The position numbers and the translations under genes are program-made. 64,000 nucleotides of DNA from Eucommia ulmoides (taxonomy: Eukaryota; Streptophyta; Magnoliopsida; Garryales; Eucommiaceae). Below the pieces are notes generated by a model, which was not told the DNA's origin, did not search any database, and saw only the letters and a list, made by a program, of their open reading frames with translations. This document shows positions 10,801-21,284 of the stretch, piece after piece (position 1 is the first letter of the stretch; each line of letters opens with the position of its first letter). The stretch lies in contig CM028327.1 in NCBI GenBank assembly GCA_016647705.1, positions 6,581,726 through 6,645,725 of the forward strand, written 5' to 3'.

Positions 10801-13800
10801 TTCTTGCTCGTGGCCATAGCAGAGTTCCTGTTTATTCTGGAAATCCAAGGAATATTATTGGACTTCTACTGGTGAGATTTAGATCCTAGATCTAGAATAT
10901 CGGTGTGTTCATTGGTCGAAGTGTTACAATTTTCGTTCTTTACGTTTTCAAACATTGTTTAATGTTATATAGGTTAAAAGTCTTCTTACTGTGAGACCTG
11001 AAACAGAGACCCCTGTTAGTGCTGTTTCTATTCGGCGGATTCCAAGGTATGATTTTTCATCCTTGCCCCATTCAGTTATGCCTTGTTTGTTTAGTGTTCC
11101 TGCTCCCAAATGCTTATTCCTGTTCCCAAATTTTAAAATTTAAGAGGATCAGAAGTAGAAACATGAGAACAAAAAAAAAAAAAAAATCTCTTCTGCTCCC
11201 AGATTTTTGAAATGTAAAAATTAATGTTGTTATTGTCCTGGAAATAACTGATTCATAATTTTTTTTGCCCTATTTTTTCTCTTTATTTTTAATTACTTTG
11301 AATAGGTTTTTTTATATTTTGGTTAGTAACAAGTATGTTGAATCTATGTACTTGATATCAATTACGTGCTGAATTTGTATCTGATATCAAAGTTAAAGCC
11401 AACTAAAAATATCGATAAGATTTGGTAAGGAGTAAAAAATAAGTTTCTCTAAAAAAGGATAAAAAGTAAGAAAACAATAAAATAAAGGAGTATATAATAA
11501 AAACCGCATTTCTTAAACAGAATTGTTTGCAGATTTCCTTTTTATTCCCTGATTATTGGGAACAAAATAGAAATGGAGTAGCAACCTTTAGCATTGTGCC
11601 AAGGTTCACTCTCGGGAACAAAAATAGAAATACGAGAACAAAAAAAATTATTGTTTTGCTCCCAGATTTTTTAAACAAACTTTTGGGAACAAAACAAAAT
11701 TGTTCTTATGGCCCCATCTAGTTACTGTTTCCGTTCCTTGATTTTTGCTCCCTCTCAAAATTTTGGGATTAATGCATAGAAACATGTTTGATAAACACGT
11801 TTCTGTTCCCAAAATTTTAGGAATTAATGTACAGAAACGCATTTGGTAAACATGTTTCTATTCCCAAAAATTTGGGAAACTTTTGGGAGTATTTCTTTAA
11901 GAATCTGAGAAACAAAAAGATGTTGATTCCTACTTACTCTCACAAAACTATTCCCATCAACACCCTCCGGCTACCGCTACATTTAAAGAAAAGAAAAAAA
12001 AAAACAAATGTTACAACCAAACATGTTTCTTGTGTCTATTTTCATAAATTAAAAGAAACAATTTCAGGACAATGGTCATTAGCAAACATGTTTGTATTTA
12101 CGGAATACTCCATAGTAGAAACAAAATTCCTATCCTAGTTGTTGGAAATAGAAACAAAAAAGTAAGAAACACTAAAGCATAAAATATTTCTGTTTCTGTT
12201 TCATGATTGCTAGGACTAAGACCATAAATCTGGTAACAAAAACAGAAATAAGAGAAAAAAAAGGAAGCCACCTAAAGCATAAAATATTCATATGCAAAGC
12301 GTTTTTCCTTTTTTTTTTTTCCAGAGTTCCAGCAGATATGCCCCTATACGACATCCTAAACGAATTCCAAAAGGGCAGCAGCCACATGGCAGCTGTGGTG
12401 AAATCCAAAGCCAAAACCAAGAACCCTCCATCAACAGTAGACGAAGAGAAAAACGAAGAAAACACGGTCAACAATCGAAATTCTCAATTGACTACTCCTC
12501 TGCTACACAAACTCAATGAGAAGCCGGTGGTGGTTGACATTGAGAAGCCTCCGAGGTCACTAGTAAACAGACAAGCCTCTTGGCAAAATAGCGATGCAGT
12601 GACAAATGGACTGTCTGAAGATATTGAAGATGGTGACGTAATCGGTATTATAACCCTAGAAGACGTGTTTGAAGAACTCTTGCAGGTAATTGTCATAGTC
12701 AAGTTGATTTTTCACTTCCTTCTCTTTCACGGTCTGTTTGGGTGCAGTATTTGTTCTCCAAGCGGGATTTGTGTGATTGTTCTAGAAAATTGTCTTTCAA
12801 ATCAAATACATCATCCAAACAAACTGGTTATGGTCCTGTTTGGGTGAGGTATTTAAAGAAGGCTTCTCAGAATATTTTTTTCCTTTTTCTTCCAAATAAA
12901 TTTTGGTAAGAAAAATTTACAAATTCTCTTCTTCAAATACCTTATAAAAACGCCTCCTTGGAGGCGTTTTTATACGGAAAATGACAAATTCATGAAAATA
13001 AGAAATGATGGGATTTTTAAAATTTTGAATTTTGAAATCCCATTGTTCTCAAATTCTTTGTTTGGGTATATTTTTTGAAATTGGAATTTTATTTATGTAA
13101 TTTTAGCTCGAGTTGGAGAGGTATACATGTGTACCTCATTCAAAAGGATTTAAAATAAATAAATAAGAAAAATAATGATGAATTTTTTTTTCTTTCGGAG
13201 ATGTATGGAGATTCCATTTCACCCCCTCTGAATTCCACTTTGAAATTCTACCAAATTTTACAAATTCCTTTATAAAAAGTAGCCAAACAACAAGGAATAT
13301 TACTTACGAATTTCATAAATCTCATTTCAAAATAATTTCCATTGTAAAAGTAGCCAGTTTACAGAACAAAATTTATTATGATTTATATGCTAAATGCAGG
13401 AGGAGATTGTCGATGAGACCGATGAATTTGTTGACGTGCATAAGAGGTGCTGTCTGATTCTAGTTGCATCTTGATCGCTCTTTAAAAGACAAATTTTTAA
13501 ATTCAAAACTATTTTCTCTGATTTGCAGGATACGTGTTGCTGCAGCAGCAGCTGCTTCATCCGTCGCACGCGCTCCATCAATGAGAAGGTTAACGAGTAA
13601 CAAAGGAGCGGTAAGTCAACTTTATGCATGTTATGAGGTTCCTCCGCAATTGTTTGTATGTTTGTCTTCTCTCTTTTATTTGCTTGTACGGCTGGCTTGC
13701 ACGTGAAGGTGGGTGATAGAATTTCACGTCGAATCTATGAAACTTCCCAAATTTGTCTATATATGAAAGGAGTTACTCCAATTGATTAAGTGATCTCTTA

Positions 13801-14308
13801 ATTAAAAAAAAAATGACATTGATGTTTAAAAATATGGTGGTGGAGAGGTTCGAGTCCATCGATCTCCATCAATTCCTTATCATATAAAAATCGAAAAAGC
13901 AAAAAGTAACTATTTTTTGCTATCTGAAAAGGTACTTAAAATCGTCTTTCGATTTTTTCTCTCTCTAAAGTACTATTTTTAAGTGCAAAATAACGATTAA
14001 ATAAGTATTTTTTTGCTTAAAAGTAAAAAAGTACTTTAAAAAAAGCATTACCAAACAGTGTTTTAGTATCGACCTCTAGACGTAGGAATCTAGTTTTAGA
14101 AAATCTTTGATGATCGCTTACATTCATGTTTCTCGGCTAATAACGAGACTAAAATTTGCCCTTTTTTTTTTTTTTTTTGAAATCTTAGAATCCTCATGGG
14201 AACCAAACAAAGCCTGGACAATCCCCAAAGAAGCATGGAGAAGATCCTAATCTAACAAGGTTACTACACCAACAGCAGGGAAATCTTGGGGAGACTCACA
14301 AGAGATAA
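4843..14308 (+). CDS. DUF21/CBS-domain membrane protein (CNNM/CorC type)
   Basis: Integral membrane protein of the CNNM/CorC family, linked in other organisms to Mg2+ and other divalent cation transport; the plant substrate is not shown here. Exons: 4843-5083, 6026-6102, 7329-7412, 7846-7959, 8368-8451, 9241-9312, 9553-9620, 10784-10871, 10973-11046, 12325-12685, 13400-13446, 13529-13610 and 14189-14308. All introns are GT..AG, phases agree, and the sum is 1512 bp, giving 503 residues. The start fits a family-like N-terminus ([16 protein letters not shown]). Residues about 30-175 are the DUF21 membrane domain ([37 protein letters not shown]). Residues about 225-285 ([22 protein letters not shown]) and about 385-420 ([17 protein letters not shown]) form a CBS pair split by a variable insert. 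The C-terminus is polar. AATAAA at 14410 may be the polyA signal. The introns are full of transposons. Confidence 0.94.
5513..5710 (+). mobile_element. TRIM-B fragment in intron 1 of the DUF21/CBS gene
   Basis: An LTR of about 117 bp (5513-5629, starting TGTTGAGTTTATC and ending TTACA) is followed by a degraded tRNA-Met-type primer site (CTAGTATTAGAGTC) and about 75 bp of internal sequence. The second LTR is absent. It matches the complete copies at 49878-50206 and 53291-53609. Confidence 0.7.
6216..6331 (+). mobile_element. TRIM-A solo LTR in intron 2 of the DUF21/CBS gene
   Basis: A 116-bp LTR starts TGTTGAATCCCACATC, contains a TATA-like CTATATATAAAG and ends TTTTCTACA. Flanks GTAGA (6211-6215) and GTACA (6332-6336) match at 4 of 5 bases, as expected for an old 5-bp target duplication. 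The complete copy is at 52460-52824. Confidence 0.75.
6515..6860. repeat. Tandem duplication, unit about 176 bp
   Basis: The segment starting CTTGAATATCCTA at 6515 recurs from 6691 with the same order of landmarks (TTTTGTTGAGAGTT, TCTAAATCA, CCAACCATCCAATGGT). The copies have diverged noticeably. Both lie in intron 2 of the DUF21/CBS gene. Confidence 0.8.
7449..7763. mobile_element. MITE-like element in intron 3 of the DUF21/CBS gene
   Basis: GGCACTGTTTGATAAC at the left and GTTACTGAACAGTGCC at the right form imperfect inverted ends around AT-rich DNA. Related pieces with CCAAACAGTG or CAAACGGTGCC ends lie at about 13900-14062, 47290-47545 and 49450-49715. The superfamily is unclear. Confidence 0.5.
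8034..8250 (+). mobile_element. SINE family 1, copy in intron 4 of the DUF21/CBS gene
   Basis: A tRNA-derived SINE. Its head has an A-box-like TAGTCCGTATGGCAAAGG and a B-box-like GGTTCGACTC; the body has GGCCGATATGGGGGAATG, and the tail reads GACACACCTTACCGTAAAA followed by A-rich DNA. Other copies lie at 14809, 31281, 32831 (-), 34141 (-), 55267 and 56745. This is the best-preserved one. Confidence 0.8.
8506..8767. mobile_element. Foldback MITE in intron 4 of the DUF21/CBS gene
   Basis: The outer 70-75 bp on each side are reverse complements. The left half holds TTGGTGAGTAGTCC and GTTCACGCGCTACAATAA; the right half holds TTACTGTAGCGCGT and GTGAACTATTCACCAA. The whole element could form one long hairpin in the pre-mRNA. 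Related copies lie at 57958-58190 and, as a half element, 46325-46430. Confidence 0.75.
9833..10096 (-). mobile_element. Solo LTR, copia-like, in intron 7 of the DUF21/CBS gene
   Basis: Read on the - strand, the sequence starts TGTTAGCAAGTTTGTTTGGG, has a pyrimidine-rich leader and ends in a GTTTGAGCTTATCA-type LTR end, with no internal domain beside it. A second TGTTAGCAGG 20 bp inside leaves the true start open. No clean target duplication is seen. The DNA from 10190 to 10340 resembles a SINE body fragment. Confidence 0.5.
11078..12180. mobile_element. GTTCCC-type MITE cluster in intron 9 of the DUF21/CBS gene
   Basis: Two adjoining stretches (about 11078-11730 and 11757-12180) are rich in a TTTGTTTAGTGTTCCTG-type end and in the words TGTTCCCAAA and GGGAACAAAA in both orientations. 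The second stretch matches 62875-63310, including GAAACAATTTCAGGACAA. These look like non-autonomous DNA elements, possibly hAT type. Ends and target duplications are unclear because copies overlap. Confidence 0.5.
12943..12974. repeat. 15-bp perfect inverted repeat, 2-base spacer
   Basis: TATAAAAACGCCTCC at 12943-12957 and GGAGGCGTTTTTATA at 12960-12974 are exact reverse complements separated by TT. It lies in intron 10 of the DUF21/CBS gene, within AT-rich DNA that looks MITE-derived. Confidence 0.9.
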
Positions 14309-14808
14309 GTTTTTTTTTTTTTTTTTTTTTCAAGGCTCTTTAGTCTATTATATATAATGTGTGAACCGACTCCCTAAAAAGAGGTATTTGTACTGAATTT
14401 GGTCAGCATAATAAAATATAAAGGCCTGCCCAAAATGAAAAAAAAAATGATTATGCTGAAAACAGTTTTGGAACAAAACAATAAACACAATTGGATTTGT
14501 TCTGTATTTTTTTATAGTGTTTATATTTTTATTATTTTATAAATTTAATTTTAATTTTTTGTTTCTGCACAAGATTTTCTCTTTTGCGTAGCTTTTTCAA
14601 GTCTAAGCCAAACAACTTTTCACGTTTTTCAAATCATTTAGAGATTTCTAACCCTTTTTTTTTTTTGTTGAAAATTGAGAAATCAATTGATTTGAGACCT
14701 CCAAAAACAGTGTTTTTCGAAACTCCAAAACAATACACCAAACAGGTACTTATTCTAAAATACCATCATGCATGTCTCCTTAGCAACTTTTGATATTTAC
14801 ACAAGAGA

Positions 14809-15038
14809 TGGTAGTTCGGTTTGTAAGAGGAGATTGTCTTCTTTCCTTGTTAACCAAGGTTTGACTCTTGTGAGAAGCGCTTCAAGAATTAAATCTTGAA
14901 TTTAATCTTGAATGCACCAGGCCGATGTGGGGGAGTGCGCCCTTAAGACCATCTAATGAGATGATTAGTCAACATGCGTGTAAGTTGGCCGAGACACACC
15001 TTACAGTAAAATCAGAAAAAAAGAAAAAGAAAAAAAAG
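14809..15038 (+). mobile_element. SINE family 1, copy downstream of the DUF21/CBS gene
   Basis: It matches the 8034-8250 copy: GGTTTGACTCTTGTG at the B box, GGCCGATGTGGGGGAGTG in the body, GACACACCTTACAGTAAAA at the end and an A/G-rich tail. Confidence 0.75.
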
Positions 15039-15161
15039 CTTCTTCTGATATGCATTAGAATTCCTAGTACATATTTTTCTCATCATCTACAATTCTATGT
15101 ATAGAAATATGATATTAAAATTCACTACATATACACATATATTCTCCTTATAGCCATACTC

Positions 15162-15183
15162 GGTGGGTGGGTGGGGGTGGGGG
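15162..15183 (+). repeat. G-run cluster (possible G-quadruplex)
   Basis: Five runs of two to five G separated by single T bases on the + strand. This meets the usual sequence rule for an intramolecular G-quadruplex. A second cluster lies 379 bp downstream at 15562-15592. Confidence 0.85.
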
Positions 15184-15561
15184 AACACCCTGTGTTAAGG
15201 AGCTACCAGTTCTGGCTGCAATGAATCCCTCCACCACCACTCCGGTGGTGGAGGTGGAAGGAGGAAGAGGAGGAGGAGAAAAGGGGAAATCAGCATCAAT
15301 TAATGCTCTTTGCTGTTGGAGCGTAGAAGAAAAAGAGAGCATTTCCAGATGATATATAGGCGTGTTCTTTGTTCTTGAATGTACCTGGAACACCTTCTCC
15401 GCCATGGTTGAAGCTCTTTTATTCTTACTGAGAAGAACTCCCCTCCCATGCTCATCCTCATGCCTTTAAGTAGATCTTGCCTTATTTTTATACTCATAGA
15501 AAGACTACTCAATTTTCTTAAGGTTAGGCGACTTATATTCACACATATATAGAGAGAGAGC

Positions 15562-15592
15562 GGGGGAGGGGAGGGGTGGGTGGGGGGTGGGG
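15562..15592 (+). repeat. G-run cluster (possible G-quadruplex)
   Basis: Six runs of three or more G with one-base spacers on the + strand, directly after a GA microsatellite. It would be highly prone to quadruplex formation. Confidence 0.85.
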
Positions 15593-15699
15593 AAGATACC
15601 CCTCCCCACATATATACAGTGTTTGAATTGTATTATGCATAGGGAAATGCCAGAGCAGCACCCAATAAAACTTCTTTGTTCACTCAATAACTTTTTTTT

Positions 15700-16260
15700 T
15701 TTTTTTGCAAAAAATGCACTTTAAATCCTCAAACTTTAGGGGTGGGTGTTCAAGTGAACCCTGTGCTTTGTAAATTAACATTTGTCTCTTAAAGTTTCAC
15801 TTTTGTTTTGATTTGGTCTAATTGGAAAGAGAATTAAAGAATTGAACAGAAAAGACCACATGCTAAGCACGTGATCTGACGACCATGAAACCCTACTGTT
15901 GTATTGTTTGAATGCGGTTTTCATTTGCATGAAAGTTCTAAATTTTCACGATTACTCGATTATTTTTAGAACTCTATAAGGTCGAGATGATATTAAGAGA
16001 TACTTCGACTGGGAATATAATGGGCTCCTCCTGAAAAATCACGAAAATAGTCCCGAAATTTTCATTGAAAGAAGCTAAATATACTTTTGATTGGATCAAA
16101 TTGGAATAAAAATGAAACCTTAGGGGTGACATTTGTTTAGTGTTTTTGTTCCCAAATTTTTGTTGTACTTCGTAAAAAAATTGAAAAAGCAAATGAAATG
16201 AAGGAACAAAAAAGATATGCTTTTGTTTTGTTCCCAAATTTTCACAACTCTATGAGAACA
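15700..16260. other. Intergenic DNA with a GTTCCC-type MITE fragment
   Basis: No gene is seen. From about 16125 to 16260 the sequence has TTTGTTTAGTGTTTTTGTTC and two TGTTCCCAAATTTT words, like the elements at 46783 and 50621. The part before it contains degraded non-coding repeat DNA. Confidence 0.5.
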
Positions 16261-16384
16261 TAACAAAAATATGTGTTCTATACTACAATCCCTTTAATAT
16301 CTTTTGGATTATAACTTTTAATTATAAGATTTTTTCATCTAACATTGGTAGTGGAATTTGACTCCCCTCTTAATTTTTATGAGA

Positions 16385-16678
16385 TTTTTCACTTTGTACC
16401 CCTGAAATTTTAGAGAAATTTTACTTTAGTCCCCATCTTTTTTATTTGTATATATTAAATCCTGAAGTTTTCAATTCATCTCAAGCAAGTCTTTTCGTTC
16501 TTTTTTATGATAGAATTAACTCATGTGGGTGATTCTGTGTTTGATAAGGGGTCATAAAAAATGACGGAAGGATTGACTTGATACGATTTGGATACTTTAA
16601 GGTTTAATGTGTTTAAATTGAAAATATAGGGGTTAAAGTGGAATTTCTAAGAAATTTTAGGCGTGTGAAGTGCAAAAA
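16385..16678. mobile_element. MITE with about 45-bp inverted ends
   Basis: The left end holds TTTTTCACTTTGTACCCC and AAATTTTAGAGAAATTTTAC; the right end is the approximate reverse complement, ending GTGAAGTGCAAAAA. The middle carries the words GACGGAAGGATTGACTTG. A further copy starts at 63816 and runs out of the window. Confidence 0.65.
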
Positions 16679-16689
16679 CCTCTTGTTTT

Positions 16690-17542
16690 ATTCTTTTTCA
16701 AGTGATCAATGAAGTTTTCCTGCAGATATTTTTTAAAAATAAAAATAAAAATAAAATAAAATATAAATATGTGGTAGGTTGTATAAGGGGCCCCACTGTT
16801 TGTAAAAAGATGAAATAAGCTGAGTCATCTGTTTGTCTCCCTGCCTAAGCCTCTCTGTACAACTGTTGGCTCCACTGTGCTGGAAAATGGCATGCACAAC
16901 CCCCTAATTCAGGGTCTGTTTGGACAAATATATATATATATATATATATGCATATGTGTGTGGATTTATATATTATGTGAATTGGGTTTTGTCCTATGCA
17001 GTTGGAAGACTATTTGAAGTCTTGACAATATACTAAATGAATCATATAAAAATATAAAAATATTCAAGAGGTGTTACTCAGGTTGACGTATATTTGTATT
17101 TTTTGAATTTAGTACTGTGTTTTTTCGTTATTGAATTCAATATGGATTTTTTAACTGATGAAAAATAGTTGATTATGATATTGTTCTGAAACTAATAATC
17201 CTACAATAATAAATTTGTAAACCAAACAAATCACACGATATATCTTTTTTTATGCATTTTTATTTTAAAAAAAAATTGTGGCTTAGAATTAATATGGTAA
17301 CCACCTCTATTTTTAAGGAAGTGTTTAATCGGTTAATGCAATCACACCGTAATTTCAAGAACATCAATCAAATCAGACCGAATAAACCAAAAGAATTGGA
17401 ATATAATTCCCCCAATTTTTTTTATTTTTTTTTTAATTATTGTATTTGGTGCCTTTCATGTGAACCTTTCCAAATTTTTGGAAAGTCTGCTTATTAGCAT
17501 GGTGAATTCACTATTGAAATCTTACTTCTTAACTAGAAGTAG
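16690..17542. other. Intergenic, AT-rich; no gene seen
   Basis: It contains a TA dinucleotide run near 16929-16950 and homopolymer stretches. No conserved coding segment was recognised. Confidence 0.5.
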
Positions 17543-18669
17543 TTGTTGGAAAATGTGTTTCGAAAATTAATTAAGTAAATAAAATAATTATGAGAAATAA
17601 AATATCATTTAAATAAATATTTAGATTAACGGATTAAAATAAACTTGTGAAATGAAAATCGAAGTTACAATTAAAAATTTAAAATACAGAAACGGGAACA
17701 AAGGACAAAAAAAATGGCAAATAAAAAATCACTTATTGCGTTTACAAGAGTAGACATAATACAACATCAGAATTGGTTGATCGAGCTTATCATATTGCGA
17801 TATCTTCTTAAAATAAATTTTATCCCTGCTACAGTGTTGACAGTTTGATTGAGTATCTGCCTTTCAGAATATAACGATCACAACTTTAAGTACCAGCACT
17901 GGAAACTAGGAGTTCGACGAACAAAGGCAGAATGAACTATCTATCTCAACAACGACTTAGAATTCGTGGGGTGCAAATGGCCTATGCTTGTATGCTTATA
18001 TGCCGAATAATGTCTCTCTTATATAGAATAGAAAAATAAATGGAAGACAATGAAGAGAGTTTAAATGTTACTCCTCAATTAACCATCAGAATTTAATTAT
18101 TTAACTCCCATTTGTTACAGACTTGAACATATTTCAAATTCTGTAATTCTCTACAGTTACGAATTTGAGTAGTCACAAAAATTAGATTAGATTTGGATCT
18201 GATACTCTAATTTCTGAAAAATATAGCAAGGTCAGGCCAAGCATTTCCCAAGATCCTAAACGTACAAGCCCAAGCCTATCCCGGTGCGGCGGTTGGTTGG
18301 TTGGGTGGACAGTAGCGGTATACGCGCTTGTAGTTTTATTTATTTTATAAACATTGACCTATCTTTTGTCCATAACACTCGAGTGCCCTAAAGGGGTTTC
18401 CTTTAAAAGCTAATCTAGGCATTTATAAATGACTCTCCATATTTTTCACTAAGTGTTGTGGGATAATCCACACAACACTTCATTAAATAATTTCAAGTGA
18501 GTACTTTAAGTGATAATTTTACATTCACCTTTAAATTATTTTTGACAAATAAATATATCATATCCATTTCTTCCCCAAGGAGAACATATGGTGCTTTCAC
18601 ATTCCCTATTAAAGATTAGTCCTACAAATAATTTTGGTCTAAAAATACTCCCAAAAAAATTGTATAACA
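17543..18669 (-). mobile_element. 3' LTR of a decayed copia element
   Basis: Read on the - strand the LTR runs from TGTTATACAA (18669) to TTTTCCAACA (17543), 1127 bp, preceded by a purine-rich GTGGCGGAT that fits a polypurine tract. A TATA-like TTCTATATAAGAG lies near 18030-18015. The reverse transcriptase and RNase H remnants just upstream (19200-21284, same strand) belong to the same element. Its 5' part is missing. Confidence 0.75.
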
Positions 18670-19199
18670 ATCCGCCACATGAGTGAAAATTGACTGAACA
18701 TGTATATGTAATGCAGACGAGAGAGAGAGAGAGAGAACAACCCCATCACTCTTACCTAGCTTTTGACCTTGAACCTTCTCTAGTGAGAATCTATCGGATT
18801 TACTCAACCAGTCAGTGTACATGATGTCTTGATCTCTTGGGCCTTTGGTGTAAACCTAGACAATAGAAACCAGAGTTGTCTTCTAGACACTATTCTATCT
18901 ATGATTGCATTCATTTTGGCCCTGAACACCTTTGTAATTTCATGAATGCTTCTGGAGAATGTGACCTTCTTCTTCTTATAAAACCAACCCACTTCACTCT
19001 CATATAGGTGATTTCTTATAAGGAATATCCTACTATACCCCACTTTAAAATTTTAAGATATAGGAATCATTAAAAGACACGCTTATCCTTAACCGCACTA
19101 CAATCATCGTCATATCATAACATTGAACGATAGATATTTGTCTACTTAGTAATGCATATGTAGTCACCTTCATAATTCACTTTTCAATTTGAAACCTAT

Positions 19200-21284
19200 A
19201 TCTTGAGATCTCCAATCAACTTGGTTGGGTTGTCATTATGATGACCATTTCATAATAAGCTTTAATTCTATTACCCTCGATAAACAATTTCTTTTATCTT
19301 ATGTTAGTCCTTTGGTTAGTGGATCTGCAATGTATCTTTTGACTTAATATAATCAATTGAGATTACCACATTAGAAACTAATTGTCTTGTACGTATGTAG
19401 TGAGACTTACCATTACACATATTACTTTGTGCTCTTCCAATCGCAGATTAGCTATCACAATGTATGTACATCGTTGGCACAAGCTTAGTCCACCTTATAA
19501 TATCTTTCAAGAATTGTCGAAGTCATTCAACTTCTTCTCCAACTTTATCTAAATTAATAAATTTTAATTCAATTGTATATTTGGCAATACACGTATGCTT
19601 AGAGGATTGTCATGACACAACAACTCTTTCAAATATAGTATACTCATGGATTTTTTTATCTTTAGTACTAGATATCCAATTTATATTATTGTACCATGTG
19701 AGTACTATTGGATATCTCAAATAATTCACTTCATAATTGTGAGTATATTTTAGATATTTCAAAAGTCTCACTATAGAGTTCCATTGTTCTTACCTAGATT
19801 GCTAGTGAATCTACTTAGTTTACTCACCGCGCAAGCATATTTAGCCTTGTACTGTTTATAATGTAATAAACTGCTTATTATTTGAGAATACTCCAACTGA
19901 GATATTTTTCACCGGTATTCTTAAAAATATGATTAAAATCTACTAGTATTTGAGCTAGACCTAGATCATCATTATTAAAATTTTCAAGTGTTTTCTCAAT
20001 GTAATGAGATTGAAATAAAATCAATCTTTCAAAAGTTCTTAAAATTTTAATTACAAGAATGACATATGTACTCCCAGGTCTTTTATTTTAAAAACTTATT
20101 AGGTAACATATATTTGGTAGATTTTATGATTCCATCATTATTATTAAAAATAAGTATGTCATCCACATATAAACAAATAATGATGTAACACGACTCAATT
20201 GTCTTAACATAGACACACATGTAATATTTTCATTGATTTTAAAATTATTTAACAAAATAACACTATCAAATTTCTCATGCCATAATTTTGATGATAGTTT
20301 TTGGTTGTGTTTGGGTAAAGAATTTGAGGGAGGGATTTCATTTGGGTAAGTGATTTCAAAATCTTTTTTTAACAAATACCTTGTTTGGGTATTGAGTATG
20401 AGGAATTTGTAAAATATTTTCAAGTGTCAAATTAGGTGAAAGAAAGGATTTAGAAATCCTTTTGAAACAGGTGGAATTTGACAAATCCATGCAAGAGAGG
20501 ATTTAGGAAACGATCATCTTCACAAATCGCGAGTTCATCTTCTTCGTCTCCATTTCTTCTTTCTTCTACTTCGTCGTCGCCGCCAAAAGAAGGATTGTGC
20601 TGCTTCGTTGTCGTCAATCTTCTTGGTCGTCCATCTTCTTCGTCCTCTGCTTATGGTCGTCCGTCTTCTTCTTCGTCGCAGTCTTGGGCTTCGCCGCGGT
20701 CGTGATTGAGCCTCTCGTTCTTCTGCTTCTTCGTTCGTCGTCGCCCACTGTCCACTTCGCTGTCGTCTTCTTCGTTTGTCGTCGTCCATCATCTATTTCG
20801 CCATCGTCTCCTGCTTCTGCTTCTCGTTCTTCTGCTTGATTGGGGTTCTCAACTATTTCAATTTTGTTGATTAGGATTCTCAATTTGTTGATTAGGGTTC
20901 TCAATTTTGAGATGTTTCAATTTTGTGGCTGTTGATTAGGGTTATCCAAACAATGGAATTATAAAATTACACGATAAAATTCTTTAGCTAAAATAGTTAT
21001 CCAAATAAGGTATTTGTCAAATAATAAGATTTCAAAATCTAAGATTTGAAAATCCCATCATTTGATAAATCCCCTGAATTTGTCAAATCTCTTACCCAGA
21101 CACAACCTTAATCCATTTAAGAATTGTTCAAGTCAACACACTTTATTTTCTTTTCCAAGAATCACAAACCCCTCTAGTTATTTCATGTAGATTTTTTCAT
21201 AAAATTCACCATTCGAAAATATAGTCTTAACATCTATCGATGTATCTAAAGATTATATATAACACAATAGTTATCAACGTACTA
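19200..21284 (-). pseudogene. Copia pol remnant: reverse transcriptase and RNase H
   Basis: On the - strand, 21280-21110 encodes a MDVKTIFSNGEF segment, the copia reverse transcriptase motif around MDVK. After a MITE insertion it resumes at 20300 with WHEKFDSVILLNNF and a LFVYMWMTY segment where the YVDD motif should be, here out of frame. Further on come ACAVSKLSRFTSNL near 19830 and RNase H pieces (IHCD.SAIGRAQSN, HYIRTRQL) at 19500-19330. Many stops and frame changes show it is long dead. Protease and integrase are absent; the upstream side is cut by LTR DNA beginning near 21280. Confidence 0.8.
20303..21107. mobile_element. MITE, Harbinger-like, inserted in copia reverse transcriptase
   Basis: An 805-bp element with inverted ends GGTTGTGTTTGGGTAA (left) and the matching TTACCCAGACACAACC (right). 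Flanks TTT (20300-20302) and TTA (21108-21110) fit the 3-bp TTA target duplication of PIF/Harbinger elements with one change. The core (20515-20840) is an unusual TTC/GTC-rich tract that opens Ser-rich and Arg-rich frames. It splits the copia pol remnant, so it inserted later. A second copy is at 29350-30192. Confidence 0.8.

Noticed and set aside
12203-12847. 214-residue continuous frame
   Set aside because: Only 12325-12685 is the real exon 10; the ends are intron read-through beyond good splice sites.
15148-15405. IDA-like peptide hormone gene
   Set aside because: Only a weak resemblance at the C-terminus and no signal peptide; kept as an observation, not as a gene.
20478-20904. Ser-rich and Arg-rich frames of 75-96 residues
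   Set aside because: Trinucleotide repeat in the MITE core, open in several frames on both strands.
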